45,606 nt of DNA from contig JANWIC010000025.1 in NCBI GenBank assembly GCA_025450075.1, positions 1-45,606 on the forward strand, in the 5' to 3' direction. A program made the translations under genes and the position numbers. The notes beneath the pieces are model-generated. The model saw only the letters and a program-made list of their open reading frames with translations, was not told where the DNA came from and made no database searches. The stretch's first letter is position 1. Every line of letters begins with the position of its first letter. Below, one piece after another: positions 15,565 to 24,827 of this stretch. This stretch comes from Patescibacteria group bacterium (GTDB lineage Bacteria; Patescibacteriota; Dojkabacteria; JAKAPS01).

Positions 15565-16938
15565 ATGGTTGCACTATCACCCCTTCAATTTGATGACCTT
15601 ATAGAACCCGAAGAAGAAACTTCAAATGCTCCATTAGCTGCACGAATGCGACCAACGACATTAGACGAAATAGTTGGACAAGATGATATCATTGGACCTT
15701 ACAAACCTCTCCGGATAAGTATTGAGCAAGGGAAGCTTTCTTCTATGATTTTTTGGGGACCTCCGGGTAGTGGTAAGACGACACTTGCAGAAGTAATAGC
15801 AAGACAAACACAAGCATACTTTTCACGCGTTCCTGCAGTCTCTTCAGGTGTTGCAGAAATTCGGAAAGTAATCAGTGAAGCTAAACTAAGAAAAAGGGAA
15901 TCTAAACAAACAATTCTTTTTATTGATGAAATCCACAGATTTAACAAAGCTCAGCAGGATGCAATCCTTCCATATGTTGAGGATGGGACTGTTATCTTTA
16001 TAGGTGCAACGACTGAAAATCCAAGTTTTGAAGTAAATAGTGCGTTACTTTCCAGAACTCGTCTTTTTGTACTCCATGCTCTAAAAGATAGTGATATAGA
16101 AAAGATCATCCAAAGGACTTTAAGAAATCAAGATAAAGGATTAGGAATGTATGACATTTCGATTTCAAACGATTTGATAAATAAGATTGCTGGATTTGTT
16201 AATGGTGATGCACGCATGGCATTGAATATTCTTGAATTTGTCCTAAATAGTACAAAAAAGACTGAAGAAGATAGTAAAATCATTATACAAGAGAAAATTG
16301 TTGCAGAGGCTTTACAATCAAAATCACTTTTGTATGACAAACACGGAGATTACCATTATGATCTCATTTCAGCACTGCATAAATCTCTTCGAGGCTCTGA
16401 CCCTGATGCCTCTCTTTACTGGCTTGCCAGGATGCTTGAAGCAGGTGAAGACCCATTATATATTATCCGTCGACTCATTAGATTTGCTTCAGAAGATGTA
16501 GGTATGGCAGATCCTGCAGCTTTACTTGTGTGTGTTGCAGCCCAGCAGGCGATTCATTTCATTGGAATGCCGGAAGCAAAACTTGCCTTAATTCAAGCAG
16601 TCGTACATCTTGCTACTGCACCAAAAAGCAATGCGCTATATATCGCATATGGAAAAGTTGAAGAGGATGTGAAAAAGACTAGAAATGAACCAGTTCCGCT
16701 ACACCTTCGCAATTCGCCAACAAAGATGCTGAAGAACCTGGGTTATTCAAAAGGATACAAATATAGCCATGAATATTATGCATCATTATCCGCTGATGAT
16801 CCGAACCGGCCGCCAAGTGAAAAATTACAGGAATATCTTCCGGAGAATATAAAAAATAGTGAATACTATCATCCAACAAAACAAGGTAAAGAAGCAAATA
16901 TTTTCACATGGCTCTTGAAAAGACGAAGAAAGAAATAG
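15565..16938 (+). CDS. rarA: Replication-associated recombination protein A (RarA/MgsA AAA+ ATPase)
   Basis: A 457-aa protein of the RarA/MgsA/WRNIP1 family. It has Walker [10 protein letters not shown] (65-73), Walker [17 protein letters not shown], sensor-1 [23 protein letters not shown], a lid domain ([15 protein letters not shown]) and the C-terminal tetramerisation domain with [31 protein letters not shown]. The N-terminal [17 protein letters not shown] is the usual family start. It acts at stalled replication forks and gaps with SSB. The length is normal for the family. It is transcribed from its own promoter as a likely leaderless mRNA. Confidence 0.96.
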   Translation: MVALSPLQFDDLIEPEEETSNAPLAARMRPTTLDEIVGQDDIIGPYKPLRISIEQGKLSSMIFWGPPGSGKTTLAEVIARQTQAYFSRVPAVSSGVAEIRKVISEAKLRKRESKQTILFIDEIHRFNKAQQDAILPYVEDGTVIFIGATTENPSFEVNSALLSRTRLFVLHALKDSDIEKIIQRTLRNQDKGLGMYDISISNDLINKIAGFVNGDARMALNILEFVLNSTKKTEEDSKIIIQEKIVAEALQSKSLLYDKHGDYHYDLISALHKSLRGSDPDASLYWLARMLEAGEDPLYIIRRLIRFASEDVGMADPAALLVCVAAQQAIHFIGMPEAKLALIQAVVHLATAPKSNALYIAYGKVEEDVKKTRNEPVPLHLRNSPTKMLKNLGYSKGYKYSHEYYASLSADDPNRPPSEKLQEYLPENIKNSEYYHPTKQGKEANIFTWLLKRRRKK

Positions 16939-16982
16939 GGAAGAATGTTTAAAATATCTCAGATTATTTTCCCAAAGGAGAA

Positions 16983-16988
16983 TATAAT
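16983..16988 (+). promoter_or_regulatory. -10 box for the 42-aa gene
   Basis: A perfect TATAAT ends 7 nt before the ATG at 16996 (gap ATATAGA), consistent with a start of transcription at or one base before the ATG. Confidence 0.55.
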
Positions 16989-16995
16989 ATATAGA

Positions 16996-17124
16996 ATGGC
17001 ATACCCTGTGAAAGGACAAATTGTAACAAGAAGTGGAGGATGTGGTGGCTGTTGTTGCGGTCTTCCATTCTTTATTCCCTTTATGATACTTATCATCTTT
17101 ATTCTATTATATTACCATCATTAA
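16996..17124 (+). CDS. 42-aa Gly/Cys-rich single-span membrane peptide
   Basis: Too short for the ORF track. It reads MAYPVKGQIVTRSGG, then a Gly/Cys cluster (CGGCCCG, four Cys), then a membrane helix (LPFFIPFMILIIFILLYY) and two His. A TATAAT lies 7 nt upstream, as for several other genes here. It overlaps the 3' end of the convergent gene at 17099 by 26 nt. The Cys cluster next to a membrane helix could bind metal or be acylated. No named family is recognised. Confidence 0.55.
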   Translation: MAYPVKGQIVTRSGGCGGCCCGLPFFIPFMILIIFILLYYHH

Positions 17125-17944
17125 CATTTCTTCCTTTTCTCTTAATAGTTACACTCTTAAGTCTAGTTACAAGTTTTGTCGGAGAAAGTTTCCAAAGTTT
17201 ATACATGAATTTAGAAGTATGCAATGATGAAATTTCAAATTCATCTCCTAATAATGCATGAAGCCCTTTGAGAAAAAGTTCTGGATTTCGAATTGTGTGG
17301 GGAAATTGAAAAGCAAAGGCTCCATCTGGAGCGAGAAGTTCTTGTGAAATAGATTTAAACAATGCAAGATAAAATGAATCAACAGTTTCAGATGATATCC
17401 CATTCGCAATTTCCATTGATGAAAAGGCGATAATCGGCCGACACCAAATTAGTGCTGCACCTTGACTACATCCTTGATTGTGTAACGCATCAACTATCTT
17501 TTCTTTCAGGTTTCCTTCATAATCTAGCTTTTGTGCAAGTTCAGCCATATCACCAATACATTTGGTAACTCTATTGTCATGGAATGGTCCCGGATCTAAT
17601 GAAACAGAAATTGCTGTGTTTCTTTCATTTGATTTCTTATCAAACCTTCTTTTTAATAGTTGCGATGGAGCAAATCCATATCCAGCAAATTCAATAATTC
17701 CTCCTACTCTATAAGGATGTAATGCATGCCAATTAGCTAGTAAGATTTCACTGTTTATGCCAAATGTTTGATTATATTCACGAACACCTGCATCAACCTG
17801 GGTATATTTCCAATGTTCTGGTAGCTGTGGTGCTGGAATACCAATATCTTGAATAACTTTAAAGCCAGAGTATAAAGCAAATCTTACCTGAGGAGGTAAT
17901 GAATCAACAACTTTTTGAAATCCTGTAGGGTTTTCTGGTGACAT
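17099..17944 (-). CDS. Putative SAM-dependent methyltransferase-like protein
   Basis: A 281-aa protein. Its centre has a Rossmann-like pattern: GGIIEFAGYGFAPSQLL (a G-rich loop region), then AISVSLDPGPFHDNRVTKCIGDMAELAQKL, which looks like the acidic end of strand 2 and the D-M-A-E of strand 3 in class I methyltransferases. ELLAPDGAFAFQFPH resembles the late strand-5 region. The glycine loop is not the canonical GxGxG, so the enzyme call is tentative. A TATATT lies 9 nt before the ATG on the minus strand. It is unlinked to a clear pathway. Confidence 0.5.
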   Translation of the reverse strand: MSPENPTGFQKVVDSLPPQVRFALYSGFKVIQDIGIPAPQLPEHWKYTQVDAGVREYNQTFGINSEILLANWHALHPYRVGGIIEFAGYGFAPSQLLKRRFDKKSNERNTAISVSLDPGPFHDNRVTKCIGDMAELAQKLDYEGNLKEKIVDALHNQGCSQGAALIWCRPIIAFSSMEIANGISSETVDSFYLALFKSISQELLAPDGAFAFQFPHTIRNPELFLKGLHALLGDEFEISSLHTSKFMYKLWKLSPTKLVTRLKSVTIKRKGRNVNDGNIIE

Positions 17945-18007
17945 AGAAGTGTTAATATATACATACTCTACGTAATGATTAGAAATAAATCAAGAAGTTG
18001 AGAATAT

Positions 18008-18037
18008 TTGACAATCTGTTCAGTTATCTGGTCTAAT
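18008..18037 (+). promoter_or_regulatory. Promoter for the gene at 18062
   Basis: A perfect -35 TTGACA (18008-18013), an 18-nt spacer and TCTAAT (18032-18037) predict transcription from about 18044. The leader would be about 18 nt and lacks a Shine-Dalgarno site. Confidence 0.7.
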
Positions 18038-18061
18038 TGGTGGTAATTAGAAAAATTAACA

Positions 18062-19216
18062 ATGGATGAAAATCAGGATAATCAATTACCTCCCATTCAA
18101 GATACTCCTACTCAACCATTACAAACTGAATTACCACCATTCACACCAGCAGATGTACAAGAATCGCCATTATTCGCTTCTTCCCCAGAATCTGAAAAAA
18201 AGAAGTTCAATAAAAAGCTAATTATCATCAGTGCAGCAGTAGTTTTAGTATTTCTTGTAGTTTCAGGAACTGTTGCATTTGGATATGATGCATTACCAAT
18301 AAAAAATCCTCAATTAGAATCAAAAATTTCTGGCATTATGATGGCTGTCCCATTTATGCCAAAGACAACGCAATATGTTTTGGGACAAGCATACTTAGCC
18401 AATTCACAAATCACAAAAGGTTCTTTTAACCTTTCCCTTGCAGCAGATAGCGGAGGATCTCAGCTTGCAGGCGGTGTCCATTATGATGCCCAGGTTTCAG
18501 GATCAATAGATAATTCAGATAGCCAGAATCCTGTTTTTAGTCTGAATGCAGCAATTATCAAAGATTTAAATATAGACTTAATTGGAAAAGATAAGAACAT
18601 ATTTTTCCGAATAGATTCTCTTCCAGCAGATCTCAAGTTATTGTTGCCAACTCTTGCAAAAGTAAAACCCCAGTGGTATGAAATTAATTCACAGACTATG
18701 AACACAGATGCAAGAAATAGTTTAAACCAGAATTTACTCAACCAGCAAAAGCTACAATCACAAGATACAATGAATACTTTGGTAAATGCGATATATAATC
18801 CAGTATATGCGAAAAATATAACGATGACACAAGAAACATTGCAGGATGTCATTGCATATAATACTTATCATATCCATTTCACTCCTGATGCAACTGCAAT
18901 TGATACAATGATGAATAATTCATCTAGTAGTACAAAATCATCTGATATATTTAAGAATGTAACAATTGATGCATGGGTCGACCGTGATCAATACTATGTA
19001 TATAAAATGCAATGTAATTTCAGCATTGATCTTTCCAAGGTACAATCAACATCTTCTGCTTCAATCGGTTCATTCCTTAATCTTAATCAGCAGCTTCAAG
19101 TTGCAGCGGTCTTGAAATTTTCAAATTTTAATCAGCCAGTTACTGTAACACCACCATCTGGTGCACAAGACTATACAAATCTAATAAAAAGCCTTCAATT
19201 ATCACAAGGGTTTTAA
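18062..19216 (+). CDS. Membrane-anchored extracellular protein of unknown function
   Basis: A 384-aa protein. Residues 1-48 are acidic, Pro/Gln-rich and disordered, followed by a lysine run and one membrane segment (about 54-74). The remaining 310 residues face outward and look like alternating beta strands and helices (GSFNLSLAADSGGS, VHYDAQVSGSIDNSDSQNPVFSLNA, KNIFFRIDSLPADL). The pattern recalls lipid-binding LppX/LprG-like or DUF6612 half-barrels, but I cannot confirm this. It has a good promoter of its own. Confidence 0.65.
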   Translation: MDENQDNQLPPIQDTPTQPLQTELPPFTPADVQESPLFASSPESEKKKFNKKLIIISAAVVLVFLVVSGTVAFGYDALPIKNPQLESKISGIMMAVPFMPKTTQYVLGQAYLANSQITKGSFNLSLAADSGGSQLAGGVHYDAQVSGSIDNSDSQNPVFSLNAAIIKDLNIDLIGKDKNIFFRIDSLPADLKLLLPTLAKVKPQWYEINSQTMNTDARNSLNQNLLNQQKLQSQDTMNTLVNAIYNPVYAKNITMTQETLQDVIAYNTYHIHFTPDATAIDTMMNNSSSSTKSSDIFKNVTIDAWVDRDQYYVYKMQCNFSIDLSKVQSTSSASIGSFLNLNQQLQVAAVLKFSNFNQPVTVTPPSGAQDYTNLIKSLQLSQGF

Positions 19217-19264
19217 GGAAATTAAATTGCATGTTAGATTACAACTCAGCTTCTACCGATACTA

Positions 19265-19270
19265 TATACT
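19265..19270 (+). promoter_or_regulatory. -10 box for a leaderless transcript (gene at 19277)
   Basis: TATACT ends exactly 6 nt before the ATG at 19277 (gap TATGGT). No convincing -35 is present. Confidence 0.5.
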
Positions 19271-19276
19271 TATGGT

Positions 19277-20179
19277 ATGAAGAAGCATTCTGCAATTCGA
19301 TCAGTTTCTCTAATTGTAAATATAAGTGCACGAAAAGGGGAAAAACTTTTTTTTCGTGCTCTTGACATATTGTATGAAAACGGTATTAAAATTAATACTG
19401 CATTTCCGGTAAAAGACCCCAGCAGATTACCTCTAATTGTGCAGGATGCGATAAAACGAAAAGATGATGTCATCATAATTGGAGGAGGTGACGGAACGAT
19501 AAGTTCAGTCATTGATTATTTTGTCGGGAAAAATGCCGTATTAGGAATTTTACCCTTCGGGACAAGCAATAGCTTTGCAAGAACCTTACATCTTCCACTT
19601 GATGTAGAAGGAGCAATCAATACAATACTAGATGGAAATATTGAAGAAATAAATCTTGGAAAGGTTGATAATGACTATTTTGCCAATGTTATTAGTATCG
19701 GTTTTCCAGCACTTATCGCAAAACATACTTCTCATCGGTTAAAAACAATATTCGGGCCTGGAGCATATTGTCTCATTGGAATAAAAGAGTTTTTCACTGC
19801 AAAAAGGTTTACCTGTACAATGAAAATGAATAAAAAAGAACATATCGTACATACGCACCATGTTTTAGTTGCAAATGGTAGTGTTTATGGTGTTTCCCCG
19901 ATTGTTCCTCAAGATGAATTAAAAGAAAATAGTTTACTTGTACTCACCATGGATATGGTAAGTAGATGGAAGCTGCTATACTTTTGGATGCATTTTTTTT
20001 TAGGAAGGTTTACCCTGCTGCCTGAGATTGATGCTTTTTATGCTAAAGAAATATCGATTACAGCTAGTCCAAACCAATATATTGATGTGGATGGAGAAAT
20101 TACTCAAAAGACACCCGTACAAATCTCTCTTATCCCTAAAGCAGTGAGAATCATTGTAGGAAAGAATAAAAAAGTATAG
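19277..20179 (+). CDS. Diacylglycerol-kinase family lipid kinase
   Basis: A 300-aa DAGK_cat protein of the YegS/DgkB type. The catalytic-domain signature IIGGGDGTISSVIDYF is followed by LGILPFGTSNSFARTLHLP. The C-terminal beta domain contains NDYFANVISIGFPA and ends with ISITASPNQYIDVDGEI, the site of the late acidic residue. These enzymes phosphorylate diacylglycerol or related lipids at the membrane using ATP. It is 27 nt before the SDR gene and may form a transcription unit with it. Confidence 0.92.
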   Translation: MKKHSAIRSVSLIVNISARKGEKLFFRALDILYENGIKINTAFPVKDPSRLPLIVQDAIKRKDDVIIIGGGDGTISSVIDYFVGKNAVLGILPFGTSNSFARTLHLPLDVEGAINTILDGNIEEINLGKVDNDYFANVISIGFPALIAKHTSHRLKTIFGPGAYCLIGIKEFFTAKRFTCTMKMNKKEHIVHTHHVLVANGSVYGVSPIVPQDELKENSLLVLTMDMVSRWKLLYFWMHFFLGRFTLLPEIDAFYAKEISITASPNQYIDVDGEITQKTPVQISLIPKAVRIIVGKNKKV

Positions 20180-20206
20180 TAAAAAATTAAAACTATCAGG
20201 CGCATT

Positions 20207-20914
20207 ATGGAAACAAAAGGATTAGTTGCAATTGTTACCGGAGCATCAACAGGAATTGGGAAAGCGGTTGATGAACTCTTTTCGCAAAAAGGAATGAATG
20301 TTGTTCTCGTCGCTCAATCAAAAGAGCGTATCAATAAGTTATCACAATCCTTACCAGATTCCTTACCGATTTTTGGAGATGTTGTAAAACCGGAAGAGAT
20401 AAAAAAAATAGTTGCAAGGACTATGGAAAAATATGGAAAAATTGATATATTGGTCAATAATGCAGGACAAGGATATGATGCAAGTGTTGAAAAGATAAAT
20501 ATCTCTACATTCCACTATATTTTTGATTTCATTTTAGTCACGCCAATAATTGCGATGCAGGAAGTAATTCCAATTATGAGAAAGCAAAAGAAAGGAATTA
20601 TTGTGAATGTAAGTTCAGGAACAGCTTTTATGGTTTTAGAACATATGAGTCCTTATGCATCACTCAAACAGGCACTTGCAAAAATATCATTGACTGCACG
20701 GGAAGATTTAAAAGATGATGGTATCTATGTGAGTGTTATATATCCATATTTAACCGATACTGAATTTCACAAAAATTCAATTCATGAAGAAGTCGATGAG
20801 GGTGGATATGATATGCCAAGAGGTAATAGTCCGGAATCTGTCGCACAAAAATTATTGGAAGAGATTGAGAAAAATGAAGGTGAAATTATTGTCTATGATT
20901 GGATTGGAAGATAA
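20207..20914 (+). CDS. Short-chain dehydrogenase/reductase (SDR)
   Basis: A 235-aa classical SDR. It has the nucleotide-binding TGASTGIG (about 12-19), VNNAG, the catalytic Ser in VNVSSGTA, and the YxxxK active site in SPYASLKQAL. A Gln after the usual basic position (LVAQSKERI) leaves cofactor preference open. The substrate is unknown. It follows the lipid-kinase gene by 27 nt; a weak AGG lies 8 nt before the ATG. Its 3' end overlaps the convergent DUF1801 gene by 22 nt. Confidence 0.93.
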   Translation: METKGLVAIVTGASTGIGKAVDELFSQKGMNVVLVAQSKERINKLSQSLPDSLPIFGDVVKPEEIKKIVARTMEKYGKIDILVNNAGQGYDASVEKINISTFHYIFDFILVTPIIAMQEVIPIMRKQKKGIIVNVSSGTAFMVLEHMSPYASLKQALAKISLTAREDLKDDGIYVSVIYPYLTDTEFHKNSIHEEVDEGGYDMPRGNSPESVAQKLLEEIEKNEGEIIVYDWIGR

Positions 20915-21258
20915 TTATTTTTAATTTGTTCAATCCTGCAATCAATTATAGTTTTTAACAATTTTTTTGATATAGGATGATTGTAAGGGATCTGGATAGT
21001 TCCTTTAAATGTCCTATACCCTTTTAATTTATCATGCAATACTTCAACAACATACCCACTGCAAGGAAAGATGCCAATATGATCCTTATAAGCATTGTAT
21101 GCAAGAAAACCTTTACCATTCCATTTAAATGCAGGCAAGGAGTAATATATGCATTCTTCTGCTTCGGGCACTAATTCTTTCACAAAGGATCTAATTCTCT
21201 CAAGTTCATTTCTCTTTGCAGGTTCAAAAGATTGTATATGTTCTTCAACTGTTTTCAT
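20893..21258 (-). CDS. DUF1801 (YdhG-like) protein
   Basis: A 121-aa protein with the DUF1801 pattern: VEEHIQSFEPAKRNELERIRSFVKELVPEAEECIYYSLPAFKWNGK, then YKDHIGIFPC and GTIQIPYNHPISKKLLKTII. The fold is a small alpha/beta domain with no known enzymatic activity. The gene is complete and of normal family length. It is convergent with, and overlaps, the SDR gene. Confidence 0.88.
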   Translation of the reverse strand: MKTVEEHIQSFEPAKRNELERIRSFVKELVPEAEECIYYSLPAFKWNGKGFLAYNAYKDHIGIFPCSGYVVEVLHDKLKGYRTFKGTIQIPYNHPISKKLLKTIIDCRIEQIKNNYLPIQS

Positions 21259-21288
21259 ATAGTTTTTATCATAAATTCTTTTTTCCTT

Positions 21289-22056
21289 TTAAGTGGTTCT
21301 GTGATGATGGGGTTTAGTTCTAATATTCCCGATTATTCTTAGTGGATGCCACCATGGTCGATCCACTTGAGAAAGTAGTCTTTGCGAAATTTCTTTATCA
21401 ATTAGATATCTTAAAACCTCTTCTGCTTCAACTTCCCCATCTTTTATTGCATATTCTAATTTAAGTGTTAACCATCCTTCATATGTTTGCATTAAAACAT
21501 AATCATGTATGAAACCATTTACATCCTCAAGAAACTCTTGAAGTTCATGGGAGAATATGAACTTATCCCCAAAATTATTCTGAAATTCTTTATTTTGATC
21601 TAACAATCTTTGTCTCAAATTACTAATTGCTGTAGAGCAAGATTCTGGATCGGGAATAAATCTTCCATTATTTCCAACTTCTAATAACCCATTCCAATCT
21701 CGTTTAGTATTTCCATATTTTAAATTGAAATAGTCTAAAAGATATAGGAAGGCATCTGATAAAGGTATGATATAATGGGCTTTCTCATATATTTGCATTC
21801 TTGGGGTACAATCTAAAGGGAATATGTGGAGCAAACCTTCATTATCTATATCACCAAATATGATTGCAAGGAAGAATAAATCATGCTCTAAATCCGGTTC
21901 ATATAATATAAATGGAGGATCTATTGGATCGATATCAGACGATAAGGGTTGTGAAATTTCATAAAGACCGGCAATATCTTGGAAGCTTCCATTTTCAAGA
22001 AGAGGATTTATATATCTTTGAGCAAACATATCTTCTGTAAACCTCTCATTTAGCAT
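21289..22056 (-). CDS. Hypothetical protein
   Basis: A 255-aa soluble, acidic protein with many aromatic residues. It contains DPPFILYEPDLEHDLFFLAIIFGDIDNEG and YIIPLSDAFLYLLDYFNLKY, suggesting an alpha/beta N-terminal domain, and then a helical C-terminal half ending in a His-rich tail (TKPHHHRTT). The layout is reminiscent of SMI1/KNR4-like immunity folds, but no signature is clear. An AGGA lies 9 nt before the ATG on the minus strand. It may be co-transcribed with the VOC gene 46 nt upstream. Confidence 0.55.
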   Translation of the reverse strand: MLNERFTEDMFAQRYINPLLENGSFQDIAGLYEISQPLSSDIDPIDPPFILYEPDLEHDLFFLAIIFGDIDNEGLLHIFPLDCTPRMQIYEKAHYIIPLSDAFLYLLDYFNLKYGNTKRDWNGLLEVGNNGRFIPDPESCSTAISNLRQRLLDQNKEFQNNFGDKFIFSHELQEFLEDVNGFIHDYVLMQTYEGWLTLKLEYAIKDGEVEAEEVLRYLIDKEISQRLLSQVDRPWWHPLRIIGNIRTKPHHHRTT

Positions 22057-22102
22057 ATGATTTTTTCCTATATGAAAATCATAACAAAGTTATGTCTCTA
22101 TG

Positions 22103-22468
22103 CTACTTCCAAGGAGTCATTAATTGAAAATAGTTACCATCTGGATCAGCAAATGTCGCTATCATGGTTTCTTTATCTTCACCGGGATGATAAGGTCTAG
22201 CAATAACTGTTGCACCTATTTTTTCAATTCTGTTGAATTCTTCTTCAACCTGTTCAGTTTGAAAGTTAAAAAGAATTCTATCAGGATTTGGATTTGCACC
22301 ATGAATTTTATCATGGGGTCCAACCATGAGTATTGTTTGATGGGCAACTTGAAACCCATGGTAGTCACCTTCCTGGAACTCGGGTTTTTTATCAAATACT
22401 TTTTCATAAAATTCGCTAAGCTTTTTAGCATCTTCGGAAAAAAGAAGGATAGAATTGAGTAATAACAT
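22103..22468 (-). CDS. VOC (glyoxalase/bleomycin-resistance) family protein
   Basis: A 121-aa single-domain VOC protein. It starts LLLNSILLFSEDAKKLSEFYEKVFDKKPEFQEGDYHGFQV and ends IATFADPDGNYFQLMTPW, the paired beta-alpha-beta-beta-beta modules of the fold. The DPDGN turn next to the final strand is characteristic. The usual first metal His is replaced, so it may be a binding or resistance protein rather than a glyoxalase. A TATAAT lies about 20 nt before its ATG on the minus strand. Confidence 0.85.
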   Translation of the reverse strand: MLLLNSILLFSEDAKKLSEFYEKVFDKKPEFQEGDYHGFQVAHQTILMVGPHDKIHGANPNPDRILFNFQTEQVEEEFNRIEKIGATVIARPYHPGEDKETMIATFADPDGNYFQLMTPWK

Positions 22469-22702
22469 AAATGGATGATAATGTCTGCATTATACTCCTG
22501 ACTTCATATTTGTTCAAATTCTCAAGAAATGGTCCAACCTAGCAAAAGATTATGCTGTTTTGCCTATAAATACACTTGTATTGAGCTTGAGGGGATGAAG
22601 TGAAAGAACTAAATTTACATATATGCCTTAGTTTAGATATTTTGAATAAAAAGTCTTTGTTATTCATCAATTGGTGAAATTTCCTGGAGATAAATTTAAT
22701 AT

Positions 22703-23563
22703 TTAAATTGAAGTGGAAGAATCATGGGAGATTAATCGAATTTGGTTTTTCCAAGGATCTTCAAATACAAGCATATTCTTTTCTTCCTCATATGGAATTT
22801 CTGCTGCATTCAACCTTTCTTTTACATCTAAAATATCATTATTGTTATCAAGAATCAATTCAAAACTTTTTAATCCTAATGAAGGCTTTCGCTTCAATGC
22901 TCCAAAACTCTCCCAGCTGTTTATCCCGATATGGTGATGATACTTTCCGATTGAAATAAAAAGAGCATGGGGTAACTGCGCTGTAATATCAAACCCTAAC
23001 AGATCAACATAAAACTCCTTTGCTTTATTTACATCTCCAACTTTTAAATGAATATGTCCCATTTGATTTTTTGATTGCTTATCTTCTACCACTAAATACT
23101 TTTGGATATATTCAATCGGATCAATAAATATTGTTGCCATCTTTATTTGATTATTCTCCCAGATCCAAGTGGTCCTTTCCCTGTCAAAATATAGCTCGAT
23201 TCCATTCCCTTCAGGGTCATAAAAATAGAATGCTTCACTGACAAGATGATCTCCTGAGCCGGAGAAAGATTCGGGAGATTTTTGCAGGATGTTTTGGATA
23301 GTTTTAGCAAGTTCAGATCGCGATGAATAAAGAATTGCAAAGTGATACAATCCAGCTTGATGTGATGAAGCAAATGAAAGATCTTCTTTGCTATGCAATC
23401 CAATGAGGGGAGTCTGATTTTTGCCAAGCACAATAATTCCAGTTTCTTCAGATATAATTTCTAATAATAGTTTTGATGTATAAAAAGATTTCATTTCAGA
23501 TAAATCTTTTACAAATAGTTCGACTTTTCCGACTTGTAACGATTTTGTAAGAGTATTTTTCAT
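22703..23563 (-). CDS. Two-domain VOC dioxygenase-like protein (CatE type)
   Basis: A 286-aa protein with two VOC domains (about 9-125 and 168-280). Likely metal-site features are H in GLYHFAIL, E in GNGIELYFDRE and H in MGHIHLKVGDV, resembling bacterial CatE-type catechol 2,3-dioxygenases; the segment YHHHIGINSWESFG is also typical of that group. The substrate cannot be assigned. Its start overlaps the stop of the truncated GNAT gene by 4 nt (ATGA), so the two were probably an operon. Confidence 0.85.
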   Translation of the reverse strand: MKNTLTKSLQVGKVELFVKDLSEMKSFYTSKLLLEIISEETGIIVLGKNQTPLIGLHSKEDLSFASSHQAGLYHFAILYSSRSELAKTIQNILQKSPESFSGSGDHLVSEAFYFYDPEGNGIELYFDRERTTWIWENNQIKMATIFIDPIEYIQKYLVVEDKQSKNQMGHIHLKVGDVNKAKEFYVDLLGFDITAQLPHALFISIGKYHHHIGINSWESFGALKRKPSLGLKSFELILDNNNDILDVKERLNAAEIPYEEEKNMLVFEDPWKNQIRLISHDSSTSI

Positions 23564-23790
23564 AATTCAAATCTTAAATGAAACATCTGTTCGTCACTAT
23601 TATCAATTGTTCCTCCTGATGATGAGTAAAGTGCCATTGCTGCTGTATTTGATTTATTTGTTAATATCCAAACTTCATCTGAGCCCATTTCTTTTGCCCA
23701 ATTTTTTTGAGTGAATTGATAAGTTGTATTCCAGATCATTTTTAAAACTTTTTTAATTAAAATCCCATTATTTAAATCTATATCCATCAT
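23560..23790 (-). pseudogene. Truncated GNAT acetyltransferase (C-terminal half)
   Basis: A 76-codon frame that matches only the end of a GNAT domain: a long helix (KKVLKMIWNTTYQFTQKNWAKEMGSDEVWI) followed by TNKSNTAAMALYSSSGG, the N-x-x-A-x-x-L-Y helix and beta turn after the acetyl-CoA site, as in AAC(3)-I-like enzymes. The N-terminal strands are absent and the Q/R-x-x-G-x-G/A loop has decayed to NNGILIKK. No matching frame is found upstream. It may still be translated and coupled to the VOC gene, but it should lack activity. Confidence 0.6.
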
Positions 23791-23922
23791 GGCTAATGTA
23801 AAATTATATTATGTATCAATTATATTCTCTTTTGACTTGTAAATAAAGATAAAAATTGTATCAACTAACTATGTTGCTCTTACATGTATAGTATGTTATA
23901 AGTTGGCATATAAGTAATTTCT

Positions 23923-24354
23923 ATGGAGCAACCAGTATCAGACCATTTAAGCCCAATTGATATCATAGTTCCAGAATTAGGACAACGGGCCGAATTGCTT
24001 GATCACTTTAAAACTTCCTGCAATTCAGCACTATATCTTGGAGTCTTATTAGAAAATTTCTGCTCTCGAACACTTACATTATTGAAACAACCAAGTATTT
24101 TAAAAAAGATTTGTACTGGTGAAATAATACATCAAGATCCAGAAGACATGAATGCTAACATTTATCAAGGAGTTGTTAGAAGAATCATTTATAAGACCAT
24201 AGATCCAAGAGTACTTTTAGAAGAAACAAAGATAAAGATGAGAGAAAAAGGATTACCTGGTCATCAACAATTGGTCATCTGGGAATATAGATTTTTTGGT
24301 GTTAATGGGCTGGCTGAATTTATAGAGAATGGTAAACAAATAGGGACTGTTTGA
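23923..24354 (+). CDS. Hypothetical protein
   Basis: A 143-aa soluble protein that I do not recognise. It is mainly helical with a short Cys-containing segment (FKTSCNSALYLGVLLENFCSRTLTLL) and no membrane span. A late stretch (GLPGHQQLVIWEYRFFGVNGLAEFI) looks like a helix after a turn. It stands between the VOC/GNAT group and mscL. The length and composition support a real gene; no function can be offered. Confidence 0.55.
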   Translation: MEQPVSDHLSPIDIIVPELGQRAELLDHFKTSCNSALYLGVLLENFCSRTLTLLKQPSILKKICTGEIIHQDPEDMNANIYQGVVRRIIYKTIDPRVLLEETKIKMREKGLPGHQQLVIWEYRFFGVNGLAEFIENGKQIGTV

Positions 24355-24406
24355 TATATTATTATTTAGACAATATAATATCTATAATGTATATTATGAT
24401 TTCAAT

Positions 24407-24811
24407 ATGTTAAAAGAATTCAAACAGTTTTTGTTAAGAGGAAATGTTGTTGATCTTGCGGTTGGTATTGTAATCGGAGCCTCATTCGGAGCAGTTGTGA
24501 CGAGCTTTGTTAAAGATATGATTACTCCTTTGATTGCAGCTGTTGGAGGAAAAACTGATTTTTCATCCTTATCTTTTACAATCCATAATAGCAGATTCTT
24601 ATATGGTGATTTTCTCAATTCTATTATCTCGTTTGTAATACTTGCAGCTATTATTTTCTTTTTCATCATCAAACCGGTAAATGTGCTTATTGAAAAGTCA
24701 CGCAGTAAAAAGCCACTGGATCCTACAACAAAGAAATGTCCTGAATGTTTTAGTGAAATTCCAAAAGAAGCAAAAAGATGTGCATATTGCACCAGCGAAT
24801 TAAGGAAATAA
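24407..24811 (+). CDS. mscL: Large-conductance mechanosensitive channel with C-terminal zinc ribbon
   Basis: A 134-aa MscL. It has the N-terminal amphipathic helix MLKEFKQFLLRGNVVDLAVG, the pore helix IVIGASFGAVVTSFVKDMITPLI, an extracellular loop and the second helix (about 67-92). The C-terminal helix of E. coli MscL is replaced by a zinc ribbon with CPEC (111-114) and CAYC (125-128). MscL pentamers open under membrane tension to release solutes in osmotic downshock. Two -10-like hexamers (TATAAT 24383-24388 and TATTAT 24392-24397) precede the ATG, giving a leader of at most about 12 nt. Confidence 0.95.
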   Translation: MLKEFKQFLLRGNVVDLAVGIVIGASFGAVVTSFVKDMITPLIAAVGGKTDFSSLSFTIHNSRFLYGDFLNSIISFVILAAIIFFFIIKPVNVLIEKSRSKKPLDPTTKKCPECFSEIPKEAKRCAYCTSELRK

Positions 24812-24827
24812 ATTATAGGGAGGGGAA

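Noticed and set aside
24394-24792. 132-aa minus-strand ORF
   Set aside because: Complete overlap with mscL, whose identity is certain.
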